This document shows, piece after piece, positions 49,797 to 58,849 of a stretch of DNA of 64,000 nt. The stretch's first letter is position 1. The number at the start of each line of letters is the position of its first letter. Where the stretch lies: assembly GCF_000620625.1 (NCBI RefSeq), contig NZ_JIAW01000009.1, positions 1 to 64,000 of the forward strand, in the 5' to 3' direction. This DNA is from Mycobacterium sp. URHB0044. GTDB lineage: Bacteria > Actinomycetota > Actinomycetes > Mycobacteriales > Mycobacteriaceae. A model generated the notes under the pieces. It made no database searches. It was given only the letters and a program-made list of their open reading frames with translations, and had not been told where the DNA came from. The translations under genes and the position numbers were made by a program.

Positions 49797-51463
49797 GCCC
49801 AAAACTTGCAGAAATGGCAGCGGCGCAAGGCGATGCGATCGACTCGCGCTACCACCCGTCGGCGGCGGTGCGTCGACAGCTCAACAAGGTCTTCCCGACG
49901 CACTGGTCGTTCCTGCTCGGGGAGATCGCGCTCTACAGCTTCATCGTCCTTCTCCTCACCGGCACGTACCTGACGCTGTTCTTCGACCCGTCCATGGCCG
50001 AGGTCACCTACCACGGCGTGTATCAGCCGCTGAACGGCGTGCAGATGTCGAGGGCGTATGCGACGACACTCGACATCAGCTTCGAGGTGCGCGGCGGGCT
50101 GTTCGTGCGCCAGATCCACCACTGGGCGGCCCTGCTGTTCGCGGCGTCGATCATGGTGCACCTGGCGCGCATCTTCTTCACCGGCGCGTTCCGCCGGCCC
50201 CGTGAGGCGAACTGGGTGATCGGGTCGATCCTGTTGATCCTGGCCATGTTCGAGGGCTACTTCGGCTACTCGCTCCCCGACGACCTGCTGTCCGGCACGG
50301 GTCTGCGGGCCGCGTTCTCCTCGATCACACTGGGCATGCCGGTGATCGGCACCTGGCTGCACTGGCTGCTGTTCGGCGGCGACTTCCCCGGCGAGATCAT
50401 CATCCCGCGGCTCTACGCCCTGCACATCCTGCTGATCCCCGGCATCATGCTGGCGCTCATCGGTGCGCACCTGGCGCTGGTGTGGTTCCAGAAGCACACC
50501 CAGTTCCCCGGCCCGGGGCGTACCGAGAAGAACGTCGTCGGCGTGCGCGTGATGCCGGTCTTCGCGGTGAAGTCCGGCGCGTTCTTCGCCATGACCGTCG
50601 GCATCCTCGGCCTGATGGGCGGCCTGCTGCAGATCAACCCGATCTGGCAGCTGGGTCCCTACAAGCCCTCACAGATCTCGGCGGGCAGCCAGCCCGACTT
50701 CTACATGATGTGGACCGACGGCGTCGCGCGACTCTGGCCGGCGTGGGAGTTCTATCCGTTCGGCCACACCATCGGCCAGTCGGTGTGGGTGGCGCTGATC
50801 ATGGGCTTGGTCTTCGTGCTGCTGGTCATCTACCCGTTCATGGAGAAGAAGTTCTCCAAGGACACCGCCCACCACAACCTGTTGCAGCGCCCGCGTGACG
50901 CACCGGTCCGCACCGCGATCGGCGCGATGGCGACCGCCTTCTACATCGTGCTGACGTTCGCGTGCATGAACGACATCATCGCGTTGAAGTTCCACATCTC
51001 GCTGAACGCGACCACGTGGATCGGCCGCATCGGCATGGTGGTGCTGCCCGCGATCGTCTACTACATCACCTACCGGTGGTGTGTCGGCTTGCAGCGCAGC
51101 GACCGCGCGGTGCTCGAGCACGGCATCGAGACGGGCATCCTCAAGCGGCTGCCGCATGGCGCGTACATCGAGCTGCATCAGCCGCTCGGCCCGGTCGACG
51201 ACCACGGCCACCCGATCCCGCTCGAGTACCAGGGCGCTCCCCTGCCCAAGCGGATGAACAAGCTGGGCTCCGGCGGCGCGACCGGGTCCGGCAGCTTCCT
51301 CACCGCCGACCCGACCTCGGAGAGCGACGCACTCGCCGCGGCGGCGCACGCCACCGAGCGCAAGGCGATCACGGCACTCAAGGAGTACCAGGACGAGGAG
51401 CACGGCTCGGGCAACGGGCAGGCTTCCGGCAACGGGCACGGCTCGTCGAACGGTCATCACTGA
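49793..51463 (+). CDS. qcrB: QcrB, cytochrome b subunit
   Basis: A 556-aa protein. Cytochrome b heme ligands lie in Q-I-H-H-W-A-A-L-L-F and M-V-H-L-A-R, and in Y-A-L-H-I-L-L-I-P and G-A-H-L-A-L-V; the Qo-site region includes G-Y-S-L-P-D-D. Thr308 in M-M-W-T aligns by context with Thr313 of M. tuberculosis QcrB, the known Q203 (telacebec) resistance position. The C-terminal tail is long and ends in a G-N-G-H repeat (N-G-Q-A-S-G-N-G-H-G). Last gene of the operon; followed by convergent membrane protein gene. Confidence 0.97.
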   Translation: MSPKLAEMAAAQGDAIDSRYHPSAAVRRQLNKVFPTHWSFLLGEIALYSFIVLLLTGTYLTLFFDPSMAEVTYHGVYQPLNGVQMSRAYATTLDISFEVRGGLFVRQIHHWAALLFAASIMVHLARIFFTGAFRRPREANWVIGSILLILAMFEGYFGYSLPDDLLSGTGLRAAFSSITLGMPVIGTWLHWLLFGGDFPGEIIIPRLYALHILLIPGIMLALIGAHLALVWFQKHTQFPGPGRTEKNVVGVRVMPVFAVKSGAFFAMTVGILGLMGGLLQINPIWQLGPYKPSQISAGSQPDFYMMWTDGVARLWPAWEFYPFGHTIGQSVWVALIMGLVFVLLVIYPFMEKKFSKDTAHHNLLQRPRDAPVRTAIGAMATAFYIVLTFACMNDIIALKFHISLNATTWIGRIGMVVLPAIVYYITYRWCVGLQRSDRAVLEHGIETGILKRLPHGAYIELHQPLGPVDDHGHPIPLEYQGAPLPKRMNKLGSGGATGSGSFLTADPTSESDALAAAAHATERKAITALKEYQDEEHGSGNGQASGNGHGSSNGHH

Positions 51464-51501
51464 CCGTTCGGCGGGACCGTTACCGCGGAATGCGCTGGCC
51501 G

Positions 51502-52140
51502 TCAGGCCAATACGTCGCGTAGCTGCTTCAGGAAGAACCACGGGAGCGCGGGCATCGCCACCGTGACGAGGCCGGCAGCGCCGTAGAGCGCCCATGCAGC
51601 CGTGTCGCTCTCGGTCGCCATGAGATAGGTGCCGACGGCGATCAGGGTCGTCGCCGCGCCGATCGCGGCCGCAGTGGCGGCCGAGCAGCGCAGCCACACC
51701 TGATCCACCGCGGCGGTCGGGAAGCCCACCCGGCTGCTGGCCGGGGGCACCGGGTGGCGGCGGATCACCGGGCCACCGGTCGTGCGAAGCCTGGTCGTGG
51801 CGTCGACGGGATCACCGAATCCGGACTGCACCGGGACAACCGGGCGCGACGTGCTGCGCTGGGTGTCGCCCAGCGATGAGCGGCGGGCCCTGATCAGTAG
51901 CGGCACCGCGCCGATGATGACGGCGGCCGACACCCCGATGACGGTGTAGAGCAGCCACGGCGTGTCCGAATCCGGCGTGGAGGCGGTATGCCCGGCGCTG
52001 AGGTCCACCAGCGCCACGACGGCGGCCACCCCGGTTCCGAGCGCCGCCAACCACAGCGCGACGGCCGCGCCGACGAGGATCCGGTCGGTTTGATCAAGCG
52101 TGCCGGGATTCAACTTCGTCCGCCCAACGTCGTATGCCAT
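51502..52140 (-). CDS. Four-helix membrane protein (Rv2197c-like)
   Basis: A 212-aa protein from ATG 52138-52140, sharing one base with the mmpS3 stop (TAATG). Four hydrophobic segments: two near residues 22-70 and two near 150-205, separated by a basic loop (R-A-R-R-S-S-L-G-D-T-Q-R). Function unknown. Kept between qcrB and mmpS3 in mycobacteria. Overlapping start suggests it is translated together with mmpS3. Confidence 0.82.
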   Translation of the reverse strand: MAYDVGRTKLNPGTLDQTDRILVGAAVALWLAALGTGVAAVVALVDLSAGHTASTPDSDTPWLLYTVIGVSAAVIIGAVPLLIRARRSSLGDTQRSTSRPVVPVQSGFGDPVDATTRLRTTGGPVIRRHPVPPASSRVGFPTAAVDQVWLRCSAATAAAIGAATTLIAVGTYLMATESDTAAWALYGAAGLVTVAMPALPWFFLKQLRDVLA

Positions 52141-52946
52141 TAGCAGCTGGTCTGCCAGTCGTTGTTGTTCTGCGAGGCGATCGTCTGACCGTCGCTCGTG
52201 GTGATCGAGCAGTTCAATTGGCTCAACCTCAAGAGGCTGGACGCCTGCACCGACCCGTACTCGGACATCGAGATCGGGGTCACCGTCAACGACCACGGGA
52301 TGTACACGTTCTGTTGGGTGCGCTGGCGGCCGGAGGCGTCGGTGTACGTCACCGAGATGCGGTCCAGCGGTGCCTTCGTTCCGGTCACCGTGTAGGTGAT
52401 GAAGCGGGGTCCGGCCGGCGCGGTCGTCGTTGCGGGCGGTGCGGCCGTCGCGGGCGGAGGTGGCGGCTCGGTCGCCGGGGGCGGCGGCGGAGGAGGCGGC
52501 TGCGTGACCGTGATCGTCTCCGGCGGCGGAGGCGGTGGCTCCTCGGTGGTGGGCGGTGGAGGCGGCGGCGGGGGTGGCGTCGTCGTCGTGGTGGTGATCT
52601 CGTCCTGTACCGGCGGGCCGGACGAGGTGCTCGTCGACGGTGTTGCCAGGTTGTCGCTGTCGGTGCGAGCCACCAGCACCGTCACGGACGTGACGAGCGC
52701 AATGGCGGCGACGATGGCGACCACGCCGACCACCCACGGCCATCGCGGCGGTTGTTGGTCGACGAGCTCGGTCGACGGTTCGAAGGTGTCGTAGTCGTAG
52801 AGCGCGGGATCTGGCGGTACGTATGGGCCGCTGAGGAACTGCTCGGACTCGGGGGCCGAGTACGCCCGCGAGTAGATCTCCGTCTCGCCCGTGCTGGTCT
52901 TGTCCTGGGCCGGTTCGTCCGGCTCGGGAGGATTCGGCCCGCTCAT
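52140..52946 (-). CDS. mmpS3: MmpS3 family membrane protein
   Basis: A 268-aa protein with AAGGACAGG upstream. Acidic cytosolic N-terminus of about 68 residues, one membrane helix (W-V-V-G-V-V-A-I-V-A-A-I), a long Pro/Thr-rich extracytoplasmic linker with several runs of six to nine prolines, and a C-terminal MmpS beta domain (T-Y-T-V-T-G-T-K-A). MmpS proteins partner with MmpL transporters; no mmpL is adjacent here. M. tuberculosis MmpS3 is also unpaired and has been linked to cell growth. Confidence 0.92.
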   Translation of the reverse strand: MSGPNPPEPDEPAQDKTSTGETEIYSRAYSAPESEQFLSGPYVPPDPALYDYDTFEPSTELVDQQPPRWPWVVGVVAIVAAIALVTSVTVLVARTDSDNLATPSTSTSSGPPVQDEITTTTTTPPPPPPPPPTTEEPPPPPPETITVTQPPPPPPPPATEPPPPPATAAPPATTTAPAGPRFITYTVTGTKAPLDRISVTYTDASGRQRTQQNVYIPWSLTVTPISMSEYGSVQASSLLRLSQLNCSITTSDGQTIASQNNNDWQTSC

Positions 52947-53106
52947 CTACGCCTGTCCTTCTCGACTGCCATTCGGCGCGACGCCACGTCTGAAAACCGT
53001 GACTGACCGTGCCCCGGCAACAGTACCCAACGCGAAGCTCGAGCGGATCTCGCGACGCGGAACGTCGATCAACTGACGCCCTTTTCGTGACCCCGCGCGC
53101 TGCGTA

Positions 53107-53526
53107 TCAGTGCTTCTCGGGCCCGACGTAGTACTCGAACACCAGGCCGGCAGCCGACGCCAGCACGAACACCGCGCCCGCGCCGAGCAACCACGGCAGC
53201 CACAGTGCGACTCCGACCGCCGTCACCGACGCCGACAGCGCGATGAGCAGCGGCCACCAGCTGCCGGGGCTGAAGAACCCGAGCTCGCCTGCGCCGTCGG
53301 ACACCTCGGCGTCTTCGTAATCCTCGGGTCGCGTGTCGAGGCGACGGGCGACGAACCGGAAGAACGTGCCGGTGATGAGCGTGAGGCCCGTGGTGAGCAC
53401 CAGCGCGGTGGTGCCGGCCCACTCGACGCCGCCGTTGGCGTACAGCGCCGTCAAACCGCCGTACACCACGGTGGTCAGGGCGAAGAACGCGGTCAGGAAC
53501 TCGAACAGCCTGGCTTCGATGTGCAT
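53107..53526 (-). CDS. ctaF: CtaF, cytochrome aa3 oxidase subunit IV
   Basis: A 139-aa protein with four membrane helices (about 6-28, 33-56, 88-105, 110-130) and the loop R-P-E-D-Y-E-D-A-E-V-S-D-G-A-G. It is the actinobacterial subunit IV of the aa3 oxidase. Lies 9 nt downstream of ctaC on the same strand and is co-transcribed with it. Confidence 0.94.
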   Translation of the reverse strand: MHIEARLFEFLTAFFALTTVVYGGLTALYANGGVEWAGTTALVLTTGLTLITGTFFRFVARRLDTRPEDYEDAEVSDGAGELGFFSPGSWWPLLIALSASVTAVGVALWLPWLLGAGAVFVLASAAGLVFEYYVGPEKH

Positions 53527-53535
53527 TCGGTGTCC

Positions 53536-54567
53536 CTACTTACTCGCCTGGGGTGCCTGCTCACCGCGACGGGATTCGAACGGGTGCGTGGTGACGGCCT
53601 CGGCGGGAAGGCCGATGGCCTTCAGCGCGTCGGCGTTGGTCCCGTTCGGGTGATCCTCGCGGTATTGGAGGTAGGCCTTGAAGTCGTTCGGCTCCACGAC
53701 GCGCACCTCGAAGTTCATCATCGAGTGATAGGTGCCGCACATCTCGGTGCAGCGACCGACGAAGGCGCCGGTCCGCTCGATGGTGCTGATCTGGAAGATG
53801 TTGTCCGAGTGGTTGGCCTTCGGGTTGGGCATGACGTCGCGCTTGAACAGGAACTCCGGCACCCAGAAACCGTGGATCACGTCGGCCGACGCGATCTGGA
53901 ATTCGATGCGCTTGCCCTTGGGCAGCACCAGGATCGGGATCTCGGTGCTGGAGCCGACGGTCTCGATCTTGTCGAAGTTCAGGTAGGTGCGGTCCTCGGT
54001 GTTCCGGCCGCTCACCGGCCCGACCAATTCCTCGCCGTGAGCGTCGACGCCCTCGGGAACCGACCGCATCGATTCCTTGCGGGCGTTGTCGACGCCGTCG
54101 TAGTTCAGCGTGCCGTCGGTGAAGGCGATCTTCTGGTAGCCGAACTTCCAGTTCCACTGGAACGCCGTGACGTCGATGACGACCTCGGGGTTCGGATCCT
54201 TGTGCAGCATCTTCTCCTGCACCACCACGGTGAAGTAGAACAGCACCGAGATGATGAGGAACGGCACGACGGTGAGGACCAGTTCCAGTGGCATGTTGTA
54301 GCCGAACTGGCGGGGCAACTCGGTGTCGGTCTTCTTCTTGCGGTGGAACGCGCTGGTCCAGAAGATCAACGCCCACACGATCACGCCGACGACCAGTGAG
54401 GCGATCACCGAGCCGATCCACAGCTCGCGATTCAGCTTGCCCTCGGGGGTGATGCCGGTGGGCCAGCCGAGGCCGAGCGCCTCAGACCAGCTGCACCCGC
54501 TGAGCAGGAGCGTCGTCCCACCCAAAAGCACTGACAACGCGACCAATCGGAGCCCGCGAGCGGTCAC
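53536..54567 (-). CDS. ctaC: CtaC, cytochrome aa3 oxidase subunit II
   Basis: A 343-aa protein with GTG start and AGGAGG 8 nt upstream. Lipobox L-S-G-C with Cys25, then two membrane helices (about 49-70 and 96-118). The CuA domain has V-I-H-G-F-W-V-P-E and C-T-E-M-C-G-T-Y-H-S-M-M. It receives electrons from QcrC and passes them to CtaD, which is not in this window. Possible -10 TAGTAT 36 nt upstream. Divergent from asnB across the tandem-repeat region. Confidence 0.97.
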   Translation of the reverse strand: MTARGLRLVALSVLLGGTTLLLSGCSWSEALGLGWPTGITPEGKLNRELWIGSVIASLVVGVIVWALIFWTSAFHRKKKTDTELPRQFGYNMPLELVLTVVPFLIISVLFYFTVVVQEKMLHKDPNPEVVIDVTAFQWNWKFGYQKIAFTDGTLNYDGVDNARKESMRSVPEGVDAHGEELVGPVSGRNTEDRTYLNFDKIETVGSSTEIPILVLPKGKRIEFQIASADVIHGFWVPEFLFKRDVMPNPKANHSDNIFQISTIERTGAFVGRCTEMCGTYHSMMNFEVRVVEPNDFKAYLQYREDHPNGTNADALKAIGLPAEAVTTHPFESRRGEQAPQASK

Positions 54568-54602
54568 GTTGGCGCCTCCTAGAAGTCGGTGAAGCTAGGC
54601 GA

Positions 54603-54608
54603 ATACTA
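54603..54608 (-). promoter_or_regulatory. Candidate -10 element for ctaC
   Basis: The minus strand has TAGTAT 36 nt upstream of the ctaC GTG, with the Shine-Dalgarno AGGAGG inside the implied leader. No clear -35 was found at 17 nt. Confidence 0.4.
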
Positions 54609-54635
54609 CGCAGCGTAGACCACGCCCTGGGCCCT

Positions 54636-54730
54636 GAGCGAAGCGACCGGGGAATGTCACGGCGGGCAGGAGCGAAGCGACCGGGGAATGTCACGGCGGG
54701 CAGGAGCGAAGCGACCGGGGAATGTCACGG
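54636..54730 (+). repeat. 34-bp tandem repeat between ctaC and asnB
   Basis: The unit GAGCGAAGCGACCGGGGAAT continuing GTCACGGCGGGCAG occurs at 54636-54669 and 54670-54703 without change and as a 27-nt partial copy at 54704-54730. It fills most of the 205-nt gap between the divergent ctaC and asnB genes. Degenerate copies of the same core occur at three other gene junctions in the window. Confidence 0.9.
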
Positions 54731-54772
54731 GTGCCGGTCTCGCCGCAGGTCGCCATTGGGCATACTGACGCA

Positions 54773-56728
54773 GTGTGCGGACTGCTGGCCTACCTGACCG
54801 ATCCGTCCGGCACCAGTGGGCAGCAGGCGCCGTCCTCGCTGGTCGACGCCGTGTCGGGCGCCTCGCACCTGATGCGCCACCGCGGTCCCGACGAACCGGG
54901 CACGTGGGCGGACGACGAAACGGATCCCACCATCGTGCTGGGTTTCAACCGGCTGTCGATCATCGACATCGCACACAGTCACCAACCCCTGCGCTGGGGT
55001 CCGCCCGAGGCGCCGGACCGCTACGTGCTGGTGTTCAACGGCGAGATCTACAACTACCTGGAATTACGGGAAGAACTCGCCCGTGAGCACGGGGCCGTGT
55101 TCGCCACCGACGGCGACGGCGAGGCGATCGTCGCCGCCTATCACCACTGGGGCACCGACGCACTGACGCGGTTGCGGGGCATGTTCGCGTTCGCGCTGTG
55201 GGACACGGAAACCAGCGAGTTGCTGTGTGCGCGGGATCCGTTCGGCATCAAGCCGTTGTTCATGGCGACGGGCCCAGGCGGTACGGCGGTCGGCAGCGAG
55301 AAGAAGTCCCTGCTGGACCTGGCGCCCATCGCCGGCTTCGACCTCGACATCGACGAGCGGGCCGTGCAGCACTACACCGTGTTGCAATACGTGCCCGAAC
55401 CGGAAACCCTGCACCGCGGCGTGCGGCGGCTCGAGTCCGGCAGCTACGTCCGCATCCGGCCGGGGCAGACGCCCGTGGCGACCCGGTACTTCGAGCCGCG
55501 ATTCGCTGCGGTGCCGTTCATCGCGGGCGCCGAGCAGGACCGCTATGACGAGATCACGGCGGTGCTCGAGGATTCGGTGGCCAAGCACATGCGTGCCGAC
55601 GTCACCGTCGGCGCATTCCTGTCCGGAGGCATCGACTCGACGGCCATCGCGGCGCTGGCCATGCGCCACAACCCGCGACTGATCACGTTCACGACGGGCT
55701 TCGAACGGGAGGGCTTCTCGGAGGTCGACGTGGCGGTCGCGTCCGCCGAGGCCATCGGGGCACGGCACGTGACCAAGGTGGTCAGTCAGGCCGAGTTCGT
55801 CGCGGCGCTGCCCGAAATCGTCTGGTATCTGGACGAACCCGTCGCCGACCCGGCTCTGGTGCCGCTGTACTTCATCGCCAGGGAGGCCCGCAAGCACGTC
55901 AAGGTCGTGCTGTCCGGCGAGGGCGCCGACGAGTTGTTCGGCGGCTACACGATCTACCGGGAACCGTTGTCGCTGCGGGCATTCGACTATCTGCCGCGGC
56001 CGGTGCGCCGTTCGCTCGGCAAGGCAAGCAAGCCTCTGCCCGACGGGATGCGGGGCAAGAGCCTGCTGCATCGCGGGTCCCTCACACTCGAGGAGCGCTA
56101 CTACGGCAATGCCCGCAGCTTCTCCGATCAGCAGCTGCGGGCGGCGCTGCCCGGCTTCCGGCCGGAGTGGACGCACACCGACGTCACGGCACCGTTGTAC
56201 GCGGCGTCCGACGGGTGGGATCCCGTCGCGCGCATGCAGCACGTCGATCTGTTCACCTGGTTGCGTGGCGACATCCTGGTCAAGGCCGACAAGATGACGA
56301 TGGCCAATTCACTCGAGCTGCGGGTGCCGTTCCTGGACCCCGAGGTGTTCGCGGTGGCCAGCAAGCTGCCGTACGACCAGAAGATCACCCGGTCCACCAC
56401 GAAGTACGCGCTGCGCCGGGCGTTGGAGCCGATCGTCCCCGCGCACGTACTAAACCGGCCCAAACTTGGCTTCCCCGTGCCGATCCGGCACTGGCTGCGT
56501 GCCGGTGAACTGCTCGACTGGGCATACGCGACGGTGGCGAGCTCGCAGGCGGGTCACCTGGTGGATCTCGCCGCCGTGCGCGTCATGCTCGACGAACACC
56601 GCCTCGGCGTCACCGATCACAGCCGCCGACTGTGGACGGTGCTCATCTTCATGCTGTGGCACGCGATCTTCGTCGAGCACAGCGTGACGCCTCTGATCGG
56701 CGAGCCCGACTACCCCGTGCAGGTCTGA
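54773..56728 (+). CDS. asnB: AsnB/LtsA-type glutamine amidotransferase (asparagine synthetase family)
   Basis: A 651-aa protein from GTG 54773, so that the catalytic Cys2 follows the initiator (C-G-L-L-A-Y). N-terminal glutaminase domain with R-H-R-G-P-D-E and F-N-G-E-I-Y-N-Y; C-terminal ATP-pyrophosphatase domain with L-S-G-G-I-D-S-T and S-G-E-G-A-D-E-L-F-G-G-Y. In corynebacteria and mycobacteria the equivalent LtsA/AsnB amidates meso-DAP in peptidoglycan precursors rather than making asparagine; I infer the same here. CATACT ends 6 nt before the GTG, and no Shine-Dalgarno is present. Confidence 0.93.
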   Translation: MCGLLAYLTDPSGTSGQQAPSSLVDAVSGASHLMRHRGPDEPGTWADDETDPTIVLGFNRLSIIDIAHSHQPLRWGPPEAPDRYVLVFNGEIYNYLELREELAREHGAVFATDGDGEAIVAAYHHWGTDALTRLRGMFAFALWDTETSELLCARDPFGIKPLFMATGPGGTAVGSEKKSLLDLAPIAGFDLDIDERAVQHYTVLQYVPEPETLHRGVRRLESGSYVRIRPGQTPVATRYFEPRFAAVPFIAGAEQDRYDEITAVLEDSVAKHMRADVTVGAFLSGGIDSTAIAALAMRHNPRLITFTTGFEREGFSEVDVAVASAEAIGARHVTKVVSQAEFVAALPEIVWYLDEPVADPALVPLYFIAREARKHVKVVLSGEGADELFGGYTIYREPLSLRAFDYLPRPVRRSLGKASKPLPDGMRGKSLLHRGSLTLEERYYGNARSFSDQQLRAALPGFRPEWTHTDVTAPLYAASDGWDPVARMQHVDLFTWLRGDILVKADKMTMANSLELRVPFLDPEVFAVASKLPYDQKITRSTTKYALRRALEPIVPAHVLNRPKLGFPVPIRHWLRAGELLDWAYATVASSQAGHLVDLAAVRVMLDEHRLGVTDHSRRLWTVLIFMLWHAIFVEHSVTPLIGEPDYPVQV

Positions 56729-56741
56729 GCCCGGGCGAAAC

Positions 56742-57716
56742 TCAGCCCAGCGCGGCGGCGATCTCGTCGGCGGCGGGCGCGCCGTAGGCGTCGGCCAGGC
56801 GGGTCACCGCGGCGTCGCGATCCCAGGTCCACTCCTGCGGCCCCGGGGCCTCCAGAACCAGCACCGCCACCAGGGAAGCCAACTGGGCGGAGCGCTCCAG
56901 GCTGAGCCCCGCGCCGCGGCCGGTGAGGAAGCCGGCCCGGAACGCGTCGCCGATGCCCGTCGGGTCGGCCTGATGGGTCTCGGGGACCACGCCGACGTGG
57001 ACGAACGCTCCGTCGGAGGACACCAGGTCGACGCCCTTGGGGCCCAGCGTCGTCACACGCAGACCGATCTGGCTCATCACCTGCGCCTCGCTCAGCCCGG
57101 ACTTCTGCAGCAGCAGGTCCCACTCGTAGTCGTTGGTGAACAGGTAGTCGGCACCGCCGATGAGCTTGCGGATCTCCTCGCCCGACAGCCTGGCCAACTG
57201 CTGCGACGGGTCGGCGGCGAACGGCAGGCCCAGCTGACGGCACTCCTCGGTGTGCAGGAACATGGCGTCGGGATCGTTGGCTCCGATGATCACCAATTCC
57301 GGTGCGCCCGTGCGGGATACCAGATCTGCCAACTTGATGTTGCGGGCCTCCGACATGGCGCCCGGGTAGAACGACGCGATCTGGGCCATGTCCTCGTCGG
57401 TGGTGCACACGAAACGTGCGGTGTAGGCGCTGTCCGAGATCAGCACGCCGTCGCAGTCGACGCCGTGCGACGTCAGCCACTGCCGGTAGTCGTCGAAGTC
57501 CTTGCCTGCGGCGCCGATCAATGCCACGTCGCCGCCGAGCAGACCGATCGCGAACGCCATGTTGCCCGCGACCCCACCGCGGTGGATGACGAGATCGTCG
57601 ACGAGGAAGCTCAGCGACACCTTCTGCAGGTGATCGGCCAGCAACTGCTCGGAGAACTTCCCGGGGAACTGCATCAGATGGTCGGTTGCGATCGAGCCAG
57701 TTACCGCAATGGTCAC
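56742..57716 (-). CDS. adoK: Adenosine kinase (PfkB/ribokinase family)
   Basis: A 324-aa protein with GTG start. Ribokinase-family signatures: H-R-G-G-V-A-G-N-M-A near residue 45 and the C-terminal D-P-T-G-I-G-D-A-F-R-A-G-F with the catalytic Asp. The M. tuberculosis homologue Rv2202c (also called cbhK) is a biochemically shown adenosine kinase. It phosphorylates adenosine to AMP in salvage. Convergent with asnB (13-nt gap). Confidence 0.94.
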   Translation of the reverse strand: MTIAVTGSIATDHLMQFPGKFSEQLLADHLQKVSLSFLVDDLVIHRGGVAGNMAFAIGLLGGDVALIGAAGKDFDDYRQWLTSHGVDCDGVLISDSAYTARFVCTTDEDMAQIASFYPGAMSEARNIKLADLVSRTGAPELVIIGANDPDAMFLHTEECRQLGLPFAADPSQQLARLSGEEIRKLIGGADYLFTNDYEWDLLLQKSGLSEAQVMSQIGLRVTTLGPKGVDLVSSDGAFVHVGVVPETHQADPTGIGDAFRAGFLTGRGAGLSLERSAQLASLVAVLVLEAPGPQEWTWDRDAAVTRLADAYGAPAADEIAAALG

Positions 57717-57824
57717 GAAGCGTCACCCTTCAAATCGTTAAGCACGTCTAGATAAGGCTACCGAGGTGGACAGCGGCCCTGGACTCGCGGTCTCCGCAGG
57801 TCGGTGCGCTAGCCTAACAACGAC

Positions 57825-58451
57825 ATGGCTGGTCCTTACCCATACCCTGAACCGTTTCCGCAGCAGCCCCACCCGCCGCAAGGCGGAAGCCAGGGGCCCT
57901 ATCCGGATCAAGTGCCGTCGCCCTATCCAGGTTCGCTGCCGCCGCCGGTGCCCTATCCGAGCAGGCCGCGTCGCCGCCGCCTCCTGGTTGCGGGCCTCGC
58001 CGTGCTGGTGGCCGCGGCACTGGCCGCCGTCGCCGTGACGGTCGTCTTTGCCACGCGCAGCGACGACTCGGCCACTGCGACGCTGACGCCGGAGACGGCG
58101 AAGACCTCCATCCAGGCCTTCTTGGACGCGCTCAGCCGCGGCGACGACGAGACGATCGCCCGGCACGCGTCGTGCGGCGTCTTCGACGAGATCAAGGACA
58201 AACAGTCGGACATGGCGCTGGCGAACCTGGCCAGCGACGCCTTCCGCAGACAGTTCGGCAGCGCCGAGGTGACGTCGATCGACAAGATCGTGACGTGGTC
58301 GGAGAACCAGGCTCAGGTGCTGTTCACCATGCAGGTCAAGCAGGCGGGCCGCTCACAATCCGAGAGCGAACGGCAAGCCATCGCGCAGGTCCTCACCCAG
58401 AACGGTCAGATCCTGGTGTGTTCGTACCTGCCGCGGACCGGCCAGTACTAG
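57825..58451 (+). CDS. Pro-rich single-pass membrane protein (Rv2203-like)
   Basis: A 208-aa protein. The N-terminal 45 residues are Pro/Tyr/Gln-rich (P-Y-P-Y-P-E-P-F-P-Q-Q-P). After a basic R-R-R-R stop-transfer cluster, one membrane helix covers about 53-77. The external domain (about 78-208) starts T-L-T-P-E-T-A-K-T-S-I-Q-A-F-L-D-A-L and resembles the NTF2-like/DUF4878 lumazine-binding type in pattern. TAGCCT ends 9 nt before the ATG, so the leader is very short. Function unknown. Confidence 0.8.
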   Translation: MAGPYPYPEPFPQQPHPPQGGSQGPYPDQVPSPYPGSLPPPVPYPSRPRRRRLLVAGLAVLVAAALAAVAVTVVFATRSDDSATATLTPETAKTSIQAFLDALSRGDDETIARHASCGVFDEIKDKQSDMALANLASDAFRRQFGSAEVTSIDKIVTWSENQAQVLFTMQVKQAGRSQSESERQAIAQVLTQNGQILVCSYLPRTGQY

Positions 58452-58467
58452 GCCGGTCGGACGCGGT

Positions 58468-58830
58468 TCAGTTGAACGAGTCGCCGCAGGCGCAGGATCC
58501 GGTGGCGTTCGGGTTGTCGATGGTGAAGCCCTGCTTCTCGATGGTGTCGACGAAGTCGATCACCGCACCCTGGATGTAGGGGGCGCTCATCCGGTCGACG
58601 GTCAGGTTGACGCCGCCGAAGTCGGAGGTCAGGTCCCCATCCATGGTCCGGTCGTCGAAGAAGAGGTTGTAACGCAGGCCGGCGCATCCACCCGGTTGAA
58701 CGGCGATGCGCAGCGCGAGATCGTCGCGGCCCTCCTGGTCGAGCAGCGCCTTCGCCTTCGCAGCGGCGGCGTCCGTGAGGGTCGCGCCGTGGGTGGCGGT
58801 CTGGGTCGCCGCTTCGTCCTGAACAGTCAT
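58468..58830 (-). CDS. A-type iron-sulfur carrier (IscA/ErpA-like)
   Basis: A 120-aa protein from ATG 58828-58830 with GGGAGAAG upstream. The three cluster cysteines are in P-G-G-C-A-G-L and near the C-terminus in S-C-A-C-G-D-S, the HesB/IscA pattern. It probably delivers or stores Fe-S clusters; in this neighbourhood it may serve respiratory enzymes such as QcrA. Homologue Rv2204c. Separated from the glycerate kinase gene upstream by 19 nt. Confidence 0.92.
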   Translation of the reverse strand: MTVQDEAATQTATHGATLTDAAAAKAKALLDQEGRDDLALRIAVQPGGCAGLRYNLFFDDRTMDGDLTSDFGGVNLTVDRMSAPYIQGAVIDFVDTIEKQGFTIDNPNATGSCACGDSFN

Positions 58831-58849
58831 TACTTCTCCCTGTGCATAG

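Noticed and set aside
52440..52620. Short G/C-rich repeats on the plus strand looking like a direct-repeat array.
   Set aside because: They are the codons of poly-proline runs in MmpS3 read on the other strand, without constant spacing or unique spacers, so not a CRISPR array.
56729..56741. Terminator between asnB and adoK.
   Set aside because: Only 13 nt separate the convergent genes and no stem with a T-tract was found.
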